A DNA stretch of 64,000 nucleotides, from NCBI GenBank assembly GCA_030549335.1, contig CM060194.1:60912547-60976546 (forward strand). Reading direction: 5' to 3'. The stretch is from Pontederia crassipes (taxonomy: Eukaryota; Streptophyta; Magnoliopsida; Commelinales; Pontederiaceae). The notes under the pieces were generated by a model. The model was not told the DNA's origin. It did not search any database and was given only the letters and a program-made list of their open reading frames with translations. Below, piece by piece: positions 47,855-59,520 of the stretch. Each line of letters starts with the position of its first letter. Positions within the stretch are counted from its first letter, which is position 1. The translations under genes and the position numbers were made by a program.

Positions 47855-49512
47855 AATCCTTATTAATTCTATTCTAAATTCTATTGCAAATTATACCTTT
47901 GGATCAATTCATGTATCTTCTGAATTCATCTCCCGAGAATTCCTCTGGTCTTGCTCAAACGATAAAAAAGGTTCCACCTAATCAATTGGAACACTATTCA
48001 ACTCTCCAAATGACATGGAGGGATTGGTATTAGAAAATTAAAGTTCGTGCAATATGCTCTGGTGGATAAAAAGTTGTTATTTGTCCTAAACCTTTCTGAC
48101 CCCTTATCTTTAACTTTTCTAGCACATAAATATGATGTCTTTCATCTATGGTTCATTAACCTTGCTACTTTTTCCAAACCCGCCTGCCCTAGCAACTTTT
48201 ACTTAATGCACTTGATGCTATCAAGCTTGCCTCAGAAAATAAATTAGAAATGGCATTAATATTCATGCTTATGACGATCCATAGTTGTTTAATGTTCCAA
48301 TATGCTTTATGCCTATTGTTGCTGATCTTATGCATGGTCCTTCTTGGAATTCAGAACTGATAACTCACTGCTTTACTCCTTGTTTATCTAACAAAATTTC
48401 CTTTATAACCTTGCCTACTAACCCTATGATGATAAATGGATATGGGCTCTAGATGTTGCAGGCTATCTTACGGCTAAATCAATCTATAACTATATTAGCA
48501 TGCTCTTGGAACCACCAATGAGTGCTGGATGGTTTGGCTGGAGTGTAATTTGAAGAGTTAAGATCCCTCTTAAAGTTCAGATTTTCTTATGAAAATTTGC
48601 TCATAATTGCCTTCCTACAAACCTCATGCTTTCCAAGTTTAATCAGGCTATTACCCCTATGTGTCCCTTATGCCGCTCTAACGCTCACTTATTTTTTGAA
48701 TATCCTTTTGCATGTCATCTTTGGCATCTTTTTAAATCTAATATAAACTGTTCATTTTCTTATTTTGACTCTTGGTCGAATGGGGATCTGGATTCATGAG
48801 GGTTCTTCCAACCCTACTTCAGATTTTTATGTTAGCTTTTGCAGACTTTTTGTCTTTACTTTATGGGGGATCTGGCGCTGTCAAAATGACCGAAATGACA
48901 CTCATTCTAACTCCAGCATGATAACCACCTCTGTGGCATGGTCTCGAATTGTGGTGAGCTACCATGAGTTTGAACCCATCCTATCTGAGACGAATTTTCT
49001 AGAACCCAGCCTCTTTGGGTGTTGGGAGCTCCCACCTCCTCTCTATTTCTCTCTGAGAATAGATGGCTCCTTCACGGGATGCTTGGAGGTCGGAGGGGCA
49101 GGCTACGTTATCCGGTCTGCTAACACAAATTTTCTCTGTGCAGGTGCTTTACACGGATTTTTTTACTATGCTATGGAAGCAGAGTGTTGGGCGATACTCC
49201 AGGGGATCATTTGTTGTCAACACATGGGCATCCAAAATCTCATTCTTGAGACTGATAATCAGATGGCAGTAAATCTTATCACAGAGCATCTCCAAAACCT
49301 CATGAGCAACGTCAGACTATTCACTCTTTTACTTACTTTAAATGTTATCACATTTCTCGAACTGCAAATTTGGATGTTGATAGTCTGGCCCTCTTGGGTC
49401 GCAGATCACAAGTTGATCATTTTTGGGCAAATTTTCCCCCTCCGTGAATCCTCACTCTTTTGTACGAGGACACTTTTCGCACTATTTAATATATAGTTAT
49501 CTTTCACAAAAA
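47855..49512 (+). mobile_element. L1-type LINE, C-terminal half of ORF2, degenerate
   Basis: Translated pieces follow the order of plant L1-type LINE ORF2 downstream of the polymerase core. First comes the thumb-like region (SREFLWSCSNDKKG ... LINWNTIQLSK, about 47935-48010). Next is the linker with HAYDDP, a stop in place of the usual Trp, then LFNVPICFMP (about 48265-48320). Then a zinc-knuckle zf-RVT domain (KIPLKVQIFL ... PMCPLCRSNAHLFFEYPF, about 48560-48715), and last an RNase H domain (RIDGSFTGCLEVGGAGYVIR, AMEAECWAILQGI, LILETDNQMAVNLI, about 49055-49285). The longest open piece is 48765-49496. Upstream pieces are split by stops and frame changes, and another frame change near 49350 moves the tail (LDVDSLALLGRRSQ) out of frame. 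The 3' end has an A-rich tail near 49505. It is 5'-truncated and inactive. Confidence 0.8.
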
Positions 49513-50293
49513 CAAATATGGCTCCACTAAAAAAAGTATTCGGATATCATGAAGCCCATATTTATTTATATTGTTATCTCTTAAGTTTATTGTCTAATAA
49601 TATCATATAATTTAACAATCTTATATTACATTATATGGTTATATTTAAAATTTGGTATCAAAATTTTTTTGTTATTTTACATATTAATTTGTCTTTAATT
49701 TATTTTATTTTTAAAAATTTTAAAATCTTATCATACTACATAGGAGCTTAAATAATCATAAAAACCAGATTGATCGGGAGTAATTAAAAAAAATATGGAT
49801 GAATTTTTAATGAAAGAATTGATCTGATCTAAATCACTATTATGATGTCACATTGCATAGTTCCCATGGCCATCCTCTTTTCGGAGATCCACCTTTTATC
49901 CTTGTCTCCTCACTCTCCGCCTCTTCGTTTTCATGTAAAAATCTTGTTCTTTTTTGTTTGTTTGATATTTTTAGTCTTTTCTTCTAGAAAAAGAGAAGAT
50001 CACTCTAGAGTCCAGGAAGACATTTCAGCCTCCATTGTAAGCAATCATTTTATTCTTCTTTTTCATTTCTTTTATTTACATTATCATTCAGCTCTTGTTG
50101 TTTTGACGATTGAATGAAAAAAAAAATCAATATGAAGTCTTTGTGGTGCAAAAATAGAGCAAGTGGACGATCTGTAAATGTATGGTATATATTTCGATCC
50201 TTTTGCATATGATCCATGTGTTTCCACTTGAACTCAAATCTTCCCCGTTATTGCAGGAGAAAACCCTGTACATAGAAGAACAAGCAAGTATCT
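49513..50293. other. Intergenic DNA, no gene seen
   Basis: AT-rich sequence. A 91-codon frame at 49842-50117 (+) is Phe/Leu/Ser-rich and matches nothing known. Confidence 0.4.
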
Positions 50294-50474
50294 CATCACT
50301 TCCCTCTTCATTGCCATCACCACGGATGTATGTGATCTAGGAGTTTAATGCAATCCATGATGTCATATCTCATACCACGGATGTATGTGATCTAGGAGTT
50401 TAATGCAATCCATGATGTTATATCTCATAATAAATTGCATACAACTGGTGATGGCAATGAAGAGGGAACTGATG
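50294..50474. repeat. 29-base inverted repeat enclosing a 55 bp tandem duplication
   Basis: CATCACTTCCCTCTTCATTG... (50294-50322) recurs inverted at 50446-50474 with one mismatch over 29 bases. Between them a 55 bp unit starting ACCACGGATGTATGTGATC is present twice in tandem (50319-50373, 50374-50428), differing by one base. Transcribed, the region would fold into a hairpin with a loop of about 120 bases. Confidence 0.85.
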
Positions 50475-50614
50475 GACAATTGATATTTCCTTGTGATGGA
50501 TACTCGAATTCAGTGTCCACGGTTCTGTTCCCTCCTCCCAGATTGATGTTGGCACAGGAAGGGAGAGGATGGGGTGTCAATGCTTTGTGACAGCTTTGTT
50601 TTGATTTTCCATTC

Positions 50615-51352
50615 CTTAGTTTGTATAACAACATCAACAACAACAGAGCCTTATCCCACTAAGTGAGGTCGGTTATATGGATCATATGACGCTATTTCGC
50701 TCTATTAGTAACTAAACCTTTCGGTATATTATTCACCAATAGATCTTGCTCTATTAGTTCGCCAAGTGTCCGTCTTGGCCTCCCTCTCCCTCTTCGGACT
50801 CCAAATTATTTGATCTACTCTTCTTACTGGCGTATCTAATGGTCTTCTCTGAACATGACCAAACCATCTCAAACGATTCTCTACCATTTTCTCACTAATA
50901 GGAGCAACTCCGACTCGTTCACGTATATGGTCATTCATAATCTTATCTAATCTTGTATGACCACATATCCATCTCAACATCCTCATTTCGGCTACCTCCA
51001 CTTTACGTTCATGTTGTCCCTTCATAGCACAACATTCACTACCATATAACACTTCTGACCTTATAGCAATATGATAGAATTTTCCTTTAACTTTATTGGG
51101 TATTTTTCTATCACAAAGAACTCCAGTGGCTTTCCTCCACTTACACCAACCAGCTTGAATTCTATGATTAACATCGTCATCAATCTCACCATCTTGTCTT
51201 ACAATTGATCCTAAATATTTAAACTTTGTCACTTGAAAAATTATATCCTCCCCTAACTTAACTTTCAAATCGTCTCTAAGTTGTTTATTTAACAATCGCA
51301 AAATTTCATAAAACTCTAAAATTTTATATATTGTAGATGTCAGGATACACTG
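50615..51352 (-). mobile_element. RTE-type LINE, 3' end fragment
   Basis: On the minus strand a frame of about 200 residues carries the conserved C-terminal region of plant RTE LINEs: FKYLGSIVRQDGEIDDDVNH, RIQAGWCKWRKATGVLCDRK, AEMRMLRWICGHTRLDKI and ENRLRWFGHVQRRP. After it comes the family's usual 3' end, ACCTCACTTAGTGGGATAAGG followed by a (TTG)n-like tail (50615-50650). Everything upstream of this tail (endonuclease, most of the reverse transcriptase) is missing, the usual 5' truncation. The last coding stretch before the tail is also shortened compared with the family. Not active. Confidence 0.85.
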
Positions 51353-51785
51353 ATCCACAAAACAATCGTCGAGCTAGCTTCACCGGTCAATCGAAACTCA
51401 TTTCGATATCCGAAAGTGCAACGAACAAAAAATGAAAAGGGTCAATTTTTTATTCTATTCTTCTCCATTGCACCATAACTCTTGGAGATTTATAATCCCC
51501 ACTACCCATTATCCATGAGATTCAAATGGATGAAATCCGAATATGAATGCCATAAATCCTATTTACTCCCACCCTTTCTCTCCATCTTCTCTTTCTTTTT
51601 TGTTTCTTCATTTTTGGTTTCCTATTCATCCTCCATTTGACTCCGCCAAAGGCAGCATGAGAGAGTTCTATAGGTGCTAAGGCTGAAAGAGAGCAAGGAT
51701 GGAGAAGGAGACATGGCTAGTACTTGATCATTTGAAGATCCAATAAAATATTAGTCCAAAAAGGTGTGAAATTCGATATCTAGAT
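51353..51785. other. Intergenic DNA, no gene seen
   Basis: Unremarkable sequence between the RTE fragment and a GC-rich repeat. No coding region or RNA is recognised. Confidence 0.4.
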
Positions 51786-52012
51786 CATAGGATAATTAGC
51801 CCTCGCCACTTCGATCTGCTGCTGCGGCCGCCACCCCCACCGCTGCGACCTGTTGCTGCCGCCGCCTCCACTGCCACTGCGATCTGCTGCTGCCGCTGCC
51901 GCCCCCACCGCTGCAATCTACTGCTGCCGCCGACACCGCCGCTTCGATCTGCTGCTATTGCCGTCGCCCCTGCTACTCTCACCGCCGCTGTGATCTGCTG
52001 CTGCCACCGCCT
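51786..52012. repeat. GC-rich minisatellite, (CGATCTGCTGCTGCCGCC) type
   Basis: Irregular units of about 30-40 bp with the phrase (G/C)CGATCTGCTGCTG(C/A)(C/T) and CCGCC(A/C)CCG spacers, repeated six or seven times. The 65-codon frame on the minus strand is Gly/Ala/Arg repeat translation and is not a gene. Confidence 0.8.
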
Positions 52013-52613
52013 CTTCTTTTTTTCTAGTCGTTGTGTTTTGCTCTCGCTTCTTTTACTTTGAAGTGCTACCTGTCTTGTTCTAGTTCCTAGTTCATGAAAC
52101 TATCTTGAACTTTTTATTGTCCTTGAGGTTTATTTGTTTCACAACTAATTTTAATCCCTGGCCATAATAATTATGCTGCGTTCTTTTCTTTTCTATAGAG
52201 CACTTGTACATTTGAATGAAAAGAAAACTAGCAACGCAGATATGCAACAGAGTCCCGAAAGAACCACTAGGGAGGAAAAGAACAAAAACAAGATACAAGA
52301 ATGTTATTAGGGTGAAAATTTCACATCGAAGAGAACCAAGAAGAAATAACCTTTTTTCATGTACTGTGGTTTTTAAAATTGATTTAGACCAAACTTTCTC
52401 CTTTGTATACTTAACCGATAATAAAGGTAAATTATTTAGCACTTAGCTCGAGTGATTGTGAATATTATTTAAGTGACTAAAGTTCGCGATAGATTTATTT
52501 TGAGGGCCACTTGTACTGCCTGAAGAAACACTTGAAATTACAAGTCTTAAATTTGTATAAGTTCTGATTCTAATGAGTTTGTGTTAAGTTTCAATGATGA
52601 TCATTTCTCATAG

Positions 52614-53038
52614 ATGACTCAATAAGACTATTTGTGTTTTCAACTCCTGAGCAATCAAAACTTACAAGTGGAGCTATTGAACAAGTATCAACATCATCTA
52701 CTTCCATGGGCTGGCGTTTCCGATGGTGGATCCTGGTGGCATTCAATATCTTCTTTCTCCTTGCCAGCCAAACTGCAGCTCTGTTGCTCGGCAGATTTTA
52801 TTATGACCAAGGAGGCAACATCAAATGGCTGGCCACACTTGTCCAAACTGCTGGCTTTCCTATCCTCTTCTTTCCCCTCTTCTTTTTCCCTTCAACTCAC
52901 ACATCTTCATCATATGAAGCTGTTGCGTCTGCACCTCAGCCTCATATTGCCAAGATGACTTTGATATATATCGTACTGGGCCTCATCATAGCTGGTGACA
53001 ACTTGATGTACTCGTATGGTTTATTATACCTTCCTGTA
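52614..53038 (+). pseudogene. Purine permease (PUP) family fragment, N-terminal third
   Basis: About 140 residues clearly match the start of plant purine permeases, plasma-membrane carriers for adenine, cytokinins and related compounds with ten membrane spans. Visible landmarks are WWILVAFNIFFLLASQTAAL (span 1), the family signature LLGRFYYDQGGN, WLATLVQTAGFPIL (span 2) and IVLGLIIAGDNLMYSYGLLY (span 3), ending LLYLPV. Here the family normally continues STYSLIC-like, but the sequence instead runs into unrelated AT-rich DNA and stops. Family proteins are 340-400 residues, so two thirds are missing. The frame has no ATG at its start: it opens at a possible splice acceptor (CTCATAG, ending 52613), as PUP genes often have a short first exon, which I did not find. 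Most likely a gene fragment moved or cut by rearrangement. The sequence itself is well conserved, so it may be recent. Confidence 0.8.
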
Positions 53039-53079
53039 TTATATGACTTTAATATCGATACGTATAATTTAAAACCAAC

Positions 53080-53305
53080 CCCAAAAAAAAAGTTGTCACT
53101 TTACACTAAGTTGTCACTTTATAATGACTTTAATACCAATAATAACAATGTATTATATGACACGACAATTTGCATATCCATAGACATTCCAAAGCATTGG
53201 GAATTTGCTAATAAAATGACTTTTACACAGCATTGGCAATTTTCTAATAAAATGACTTCTGCAATAGACATTCCAAAGCATTGGCAATTTTCATATCACA
53301 TTTGA
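53080..53305. repeat. Short local duplications after the PUP fragment
   Basis: AGTTGTCACTTTA occurs twice (about 53090 and 53111), and GACATTCCAAAGCATTGG and GCATTGGCAATTTTC recur two or three times (53185-53290). They mark a rearranged junction right where the permease homology ends. Confidence 0.7.
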
Positions 53306-53579
53306 AGATGTTACACAATAATTTGGATCAAAATGGAGGACCATTAAATACTTTGAAGACCAACAACATCTGCAAAGGGCGACATCAATCCATGTTTAGT
53401 TTGTACCAAAAGCTGAATGCCTTTATTACCTGTAATGAGCAATAAGATGATTAAGATATATAATAGAATGCAAAAATCAGTAGATAAATAATTATAATGA
53501 GCAATATAATGATTAAGAAATTTATTACTCATTAGATTTAGTCTACCATTAAACGCTATCATCTTCTTCTACATGGTCT

Positions 53580-54020
53580 TCAATTCTTTTCTTTTTTTTC
53601 AAATTTTTCATTCTATGCAAAGAAATATGACATTAGCAAGCAAAGCACATATTCTTTGAAAGGAAAAACAATAAAAAGTTTTTATACCTTCCGAAGACAA
53701 GTAGATCTGTAATGACCTTCCCCGTCACACTCACCACATATACGTTTCTTACGCTCACCTTGAGAAATTGAAACTTCAACACCAGACTTAAAAGCCATTG
53801 TATTTTTTTTGGGTCTCCCTTTGGCCTTTACAAAAGTTGGATCATGAATAATTGCATCCAATTCTTTTGAAGTTTGGCTAAACATAGTAGGAGTGATATT
53901 TGAAGGCATCTGATTTGTGACATTCAATGTTTCGAACTGTTCAATAAGTTCTTTCATAACTAAAACTCCAATTTCCAAAAAGTCAGGCGAACGCATGGCA
54001 AAATCATTAACTTTGCACAT
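53580..54020 (-). pseudogene. C-terminal piece of a FAR1-related / MULE-derived protein
   Basis: Two exons can be read on the minus strand. Exon 53688-54020 encodes about 111 residues, with KELDAIIHDP, VKAKGRPKKN and a C-terminal zinc knuckle ICGECDGEGHYRSTC (C-x2-C-x4-H-x4-C). It ends at a canonical donor (AAG|GTATAA). A 75 bp intron closes at TTGCATAG, and a short last exon (53612-53580) adds NEKFEKKEKN and a stop. This arrangement and the GRPKK plus knuckle tail are typical of FAR1-RELATED SEQUENCE proteins and their Mutator-like transposase relatives. The zinc-finger, transposase and SWIM domains upstream are absent: the next sequence is a stop and then a GC minisatellite. So this is a truncated gene or transposase tail. 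Which of the two cannot be decided from the piece alone. Confidence 0.6.
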
Positions 54021-54061
54021 ATTTGTTCGTCATATAAATTTCTGAAGTGGGCTTATAACAA

Positions 54062-54835
54062 TAGAACACAGCGGCATCAATGGAATGCGCGACGACCGTG
54101 AAACAACAATGCCAATGATGCGGCAGCGACGGCATCAATGGAACGCACGACAGCAGCAGCAATAGAACACAACGGCCGTGACGGCGAAGGTGAAGCTGCG
54201 GCGGTCGGCGGCGGCGGTGAAACAGTGGTGGCAGAACACCATGACAGAGCATGAAGGCGGCAAAATGCGGTGGCGGCGGCGAAGCAGTGGCGGTAGAACA
54301 CGACGACAGAACAGACGGCGGCAGAACGCGGCGGCGGCAGAACGCGGCGGCGGCGGCAGAACACAATGACAGAACACCACAGCGGCAAAACGTGACGGCA
54401 GAACATGACGACGGATGAACGCGGGGATGAAGCTGCGGCGGCGATGATTCAGCAGTGGCGGCGATGATTCAGCAGTGGTGGCGATGATTCAGCAGTGGCG
54501 GCAATGATTCACCAGCGGCGGCGATGATTCACCAGCGGCGGCAGCAATGGAACGCGCAGCGGCAGCAATGGAACGCGCAGCGGCAGTGAAGCAGTGACGG
54601 CGTCGAAGAAGCGGCAGCGGCAACAATGGAACGCGGCAGTGGTGGTGAAGCGGCGGCAGCAGATCGCGTCGGTAGAACACGGCGGCAGCAGAACGCGGTG
54701 GCGGCTGAACGCGACAGCGAAAGAACGCGGCGATAGAACGCTAGGGCAGAACGTGCCGGCGGTCGCGGCAGAACACGGCGGCAGTCACGGTAGAACACGG
54801 CGGTGGCGGTCGCGGCAGAACACGGCAGCGGCGGG
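54062..54835. repeat. GC-rich minisatellite block (CGGCAGAACGCGG and 20 bp units)
   Basis: The phrase CGGC(G/A)GCAGAAC(A/G)CGG recurs irregularly over most of the block. At about 54435-54540 five tandem 20 bp units GCGGCGATGATTCAGCAGTG (third to fifth with one to three changes) are followed by two GCGGCAGCAATGGAACGCGCA units. All long open frames here, on both strands, are repeat translations (Ala/Arg, His/Cys or Gly runs) and are not genes. Confidence 0.85.
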
Positions 54836-55088
54836 AGGTGCTGACTGTTCACACGAAGGGGAAAACGAAGGGGAAGAAGACAATCGTGGGTAGGAAGGAA
54901 GAACCGGCCAAAAAGAAGAAGAAACGGCCCTTCCATAGGTAGGAAGGAAAGAATCGAAAAAAATAAAAAAGACCAAAACGGTTGGAGCGCGTCCATCTCG
55001 GCCTTCCATTTCTTTGGTGTTGGATCCAAGGGCTGAGATCTCACGGTTGTAACTTGCAACCAATTTTTTTGGTTGCATCCGACTTAAA

Positions 55089-55091
<3 letters not shown>
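54836..55091. other. Unclassified sequence between minisatellite and (TA)n
   Basis: No gene is seen. Near 55040-55091 the reverse strand reads GAGTTTAAGTCGGATGCAAC, resembling the end of the MITE at 28762 (GAGGTTAAGTAGCATGCAAC), and likewise abuts a (TA)n run. It may be one end of a related element. The other end was not found. Confidence 0.4.

Positions 55092-55139
<48 letters not shown>
55092..55139. repeat. (AT)n microsatellite
   Basis: About 24 AT dinucleotides without interruption. Confidence 0.9.
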
Positions 55140-55141
<2 letters not shown>

Positions 55142-55461
55142 AGAAGTAAATAAATGCAAAGAATTTAATTTTTGTTATATTTTAGTGACCATGTTCTATC
55201 ACCATTGTTTTAGGACCAATGTTTTATTCTATAAAATAATTTCTTTTAAGTTATCCCAGAATTACATTACTATTGATTTATTTTAGTCATTATAAATAAT
55301 ATTTATTTATTTGTCTTTAGGCATTATTGTAACCATTTATAGCATTTTTATATGAGAGTATTTCTTCTTAAATACTATTAGGGGATAAAAGCAAATATTT
55401 TTTATAACATATTATTTATTTCTATAATGATAGCCCTTGATATGAGCTATTTTACTCTATT

Positions 55462-55509
<48 letters not shown>

Positions 55510-56589
55510 CATATATATAATTATCTTTGTCATATATTAATTTTTAAACAAGTGTTGTTTGAATGATCTATATTGTTTATAACCATGTACTTATAGATTG
55601 GAAATAAAAATCATATTAAACTTGTATTTATCATGAAGTTGATGTCAAATAAATGCAAAGAACTTAATTTTTTTATCATGACGGCGACCTCAATTTTTGT
55701 TCTATAAAATAGTTCATTTTGATCTATGGCATATTAAATGCAAAATAATATATAAGGATTAATAAAAAATAAGGATAATTTAACATTTGCCTGAATCTAT
55801 TACAAAGTATTCGTCATGTATTTAACATTTAACATGTTTCTAGATAATTAGAGTAGTGATCGAAAAACCTATAATATGTAATTATATGTATCATGAAATT
55901 CATGTAGATATGAAATAGGTTAATAAATTAATATCTCAAATTTAAATGAGAATATTATTTTATAAGATGAGAGAAAAATAAATGGGACATAAAGGGAATT
56001 AGATAGATTAAAATATTGTTTATCTATTTTATAATTATCATATTCTTTTATGTAACATTTATATCAAACTAATACTTATTTATTTTATAAATATATGATT
56101 CATCTAATTTTGCATTCATCTAATTTCATATTATCCTCGCATCGTACTGGCCATCGCACTAGTAAAGATGAATAAGAAAATGAACATTTCATTACATTGT
56201 TTCCCATGATCCATATAATTCTTATATGTTTAATATGATTGCTTCATGCATATTTTGACCGATCGTCTTTATGTCCTATTATGAATTGACACTTAGTTTT
56301 ATGCGAATGGTTGAGCTTGCTCCCCTATGTGATTCTCGTAGATACATGCGATATTTACAAGTAAGGTTGATGTGTGTGCGATGACTCCTACTCGGGTGAT
56401 GTGTACACATGATTATTATATGATTTATTGATAATCGTAAAGTCATTCAATTATTTTAATATAATTATTATCAAGATTGATGTGTTTTATATTATTTCAT
56501 ATTTAATCATCAAATATTTTGGAATCTACATTATTGTTTGATTTGTTTCAGGAACCGTAAAAATTTGGCAAAAGTTTGGTAAAAATATA
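55140..56589. other. Very AT-rich DNA, no gene seen
   Basis: No coding region. Includes a second (TA)n run at 55464-55505. The phrase CAAATAAATGCAAAGAA(T/C)TTAATTTTT appears near 55150 and again near 55650, suggesting an old local duplication. Confidence 0.5.
55464..55505. repeat. (TA)n microsatellite
   Basis: About 21 TA dinucleotides in AT-rich DNA. Confidence 0.9.
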
Positions 56590-57780
56590 TATATAGAGAC
56601 TCAATACGGGCAGCCAGTATTAAAGCCTTCCAGTCAGTATTAAAGCCTTTCAAGTCATATTGAGCTCATAGTGGAAAAATACGGGCTGGCCGTATTTTTG
56701 CCATCTTGCCTGTATTAAAGTCAGTCAGGTCATATTGTTCGCACACCAAAAAATACGGGCAGATCGTATTTAAGTCAGTTTGCACGTATTAAAGTCATTC
56801 AGACCGTATCGTGCTTCAAAATTAATACGGCTTGATCCAACAGATCGTAACGTCTCGTCCTAGGCCGTATTGGACCTATTTTGGTCGTATTGGATTAATT
56901 TTGGGGGTATTTTGGGCATTCTTGTAATCCAAATTTGAGGGGACTATAAAAAGAATTTTTGGAGACGAAAATAGAGGTCAAGACTTGGTTTTGGAGAAGA
57001 TCAAGACGGCTAAGACGAACTCTTATTTTTCTCTGCATCTCTGTACTTTTTTTAGACTTAATCTCATTATCTTTTTATTAACTCTTGCATTTTGATGATG
57101 ATTTCTTTCTCGATGTGTGGCTAAACTTCTTTTTCTCGATTTTGATGAAATCTACGATTGATCTTTAGGAAATACTTTTATTTGATAATTGATATGATGT
57201 GTTCTTTGTCTTTCATGTGCTTGACGAAATGCTTATATTAGATTGACCACCTAATTAAACGACCGAAGATCTTCCTGATTAGAAAGTATTTCAGCAAGAT
57301 TAGTTCAAATGAATGACATGAAATGTATTGTTTCTTAGAAATAAGAATAATCATTTTGCTTATGAATCTTGGCGTATAATGCAATTAAAATAATTTAAAT
57401 GATCACGAAAGTAAGCGTTTATTATTTTAATTAGAATTGTTTTTGTCTGAAAAGGAGATGCATGACTTTTGAAGATTGAGTAGAATACTAATGATTTTAT
57501 TATCTCTAAATTCCCTATAATCAATACCCTAGGTGGATTCAAAATTCGAGAACTTTTATTCTCATTTGTTTCTCATAATCAATCCTCGTTCTTTCTCATC
57601 ATTTTTCGCACTCATTTCGTCATTTCACTTTTATTTAGTTTTTATTATTATTTCAACTCTTTCTGACCATTTAAATATCATTTAGAATCACATAATTTTA
57701 ATACTTGAACTCTTTCATGTGGGACGATATTTTATATATTACGATATTGACTCCGTATACTTGCGGGATATTTGTCATTT
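56590..57780 (+). mobile_element. LTR-like fossil, probably Ty3/gypsy type
   Basis: The left part (56600-56900) has repeated words AATACGGGC / GCCGTATT and TATTAAAG(C/T)C.TTCA in both orientations. A TATA motif (GGGGACTATAAAAAG) follows at about 56940, then a leader. Near the right end comes GTGGGACGATATT...GACTCCGTATACTTGCGGG (57718-57766), very like the conserved terminus of long plant gypsy LTRs. No coding region or second LTR is attached, and the exact ends are not fixed. Confidence 0.45.
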
Positions 57781-59149
57781 ATATTGAGTCATTTATATGA
57801 CTGGAGTTATGTATTGGACTTATTAAGTTGTACTATGGCATGAATTTTATATGGCTAATGTGATGATGAACATGGTGATGCACTTTTAGGTTTCATTTAT
57901 CACTTTAGCTTCCGTATTTTCATATTTAAGTGTTATAATATTTTATTTAATGTCTTCTACGTGTCATTTTTATTGATCATTTGAATTAACAAAATGATCA
58001 AAAAAGTACGGAAGAAAATAGCGCACCGAAAAAAAAAATCATCACATGATAGGGTTGAATTTTGAAATGTTACATTTATGATATCATGTCAAGCGTTAAG
58101 ACTCTCTTGACATCTTAGCTATGAAGTTTAAATATAGATATTATTCATGTCCACTTATTAGAACAATCGCCACACTTAACCACCGCAAAAGTGAAATAAA
58201 AATATTTTGCATTTTATGATTAATATAAGTGTCGTGTTACCCAAATTCATTTTATTGATTATTATTCTAGTACTCAGCATGATCTTGACTATAAATTAGG
58301 CATGCATTTTCTTAGAAGCTTTCTTTTTGCATGTTCTGCTTTTTGAAGTTTCTATTAGAAATTGATGTTTAAGGGATATATCATCCTTCTAATTGTTGAG
58401 GTTTCTCTTGTGAGGGAGTATTAATTGCTGAGTAGTTAATTAACTGAAACAAATTTTCAAGTAATTAATTTGATATTTATTAATGGACTCGGAATTTGTC
58501 TCACAAATTAGTTCGACTCGTGAACAAATTCGATCCGTCCAAATTTAGTTGGGTGGGGTTGAGCCTCTTTTAAGAGGTAAATCTGACCTTGGGTCGAGTC
58601 GGTGATCGGATTATCCGACTATCATTTTTTATATTTTTTTCTTACTATTTTTTGTATTATTTAATATAAAAAATATTATTCAATATTTATTTTAGAAGTA
58701 TAAAATAGGTTTTTCAAATATTTAAATATTATTTCATACTTAAAATATTTTATTTAATATTTTAAATTGAATATATACTTAAAATTAATTTAAAAATATA
58801 AAAAAATTAAAATAAATAAATAAATGATCGGGTCTTCGAGTCGGATCCACTCGGGTCAAGATTTTTTAATCCGTACCCGATCCGATCATCCTTCGGGTCG
58901 GGGTCGAGTCTGATCTGTTAGGTCAAATCATCGAATTTGCCGGATCGAGCCACCCCTAGTGAGATCCATTAGTTATATTCTGTAGTTTATTTATATGTCA
59001 TTTATCGGTGCTAATCTACTTGGTCACCTACCTTGTTGCATTTGTTTTATTGTTTTGGTTTCTAATCAAAACGCAAACGTTGTGTCAGTTGTTGCTCAGC
59101 TTGTGCAATATAGAGCACTAGCCCCCATATCAGTCCAAAAAAGAAGGAA
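57781..59149. other. AT-rich DNA, possible old non-autonomous repeat
   Basis: No gene is seen. 58500-58960 has GGGTCGAGTCGG-type words at both ends of an AT-rich core and closes with CGGATCGAGCCACCCCTAG, an arrangement common in short non-autonomous plant repeats, but inverted ends were not demonstrated. Confidence 0.4.
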
Positions 59150-59520
59150 GCCTCTGATGCCACTCCACTTCTTTTTAAAATTTTTTAATGAAGTTTGCCC
59201 TCGAGATCATCTGCCTCCAATACAACTCACCATTGGTGCTGAAAACAAGTTCCAAGGCCACACTTGTATCACTGTCATAGTATTAATATAAAATGTTAAA
59301 AAATATTGTTATTTTTTATAATATAACATACACAATAATTATTATATTTTTTGAAAATTATATCTTTTATATGTTTTACCAAAAAATATTACGATAAAAA
59401 TATCAAAATATACTCTATTTCAAACTACTCGTAATGAATTGCAAATGATAGGACTTCAAAGATATCATTTAAATCATAAGATAAAAAATTGAAAATATAT
59501 TTTTTATAATATTAATGATT
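59150..59520 (+). repeat. Left arm of a long inverted repeat
   Basis: Starts GCCTCTGATGCCACTCC and runs 371 bp to ATAATATTAATGAT. It is matched in inverse orientation by 59955-60324. The arms differ by scattered substitutions and small indels (judged by eye, above 80% identical). Confidence 0.88.

Noticed and set aside
54077-55093. Several 60-180 codon frames at 54.1-55.1 kb
   Set aside because: They are translations of GC minisatellite on both strands with biased His/Cys/Arg/Ala runs.
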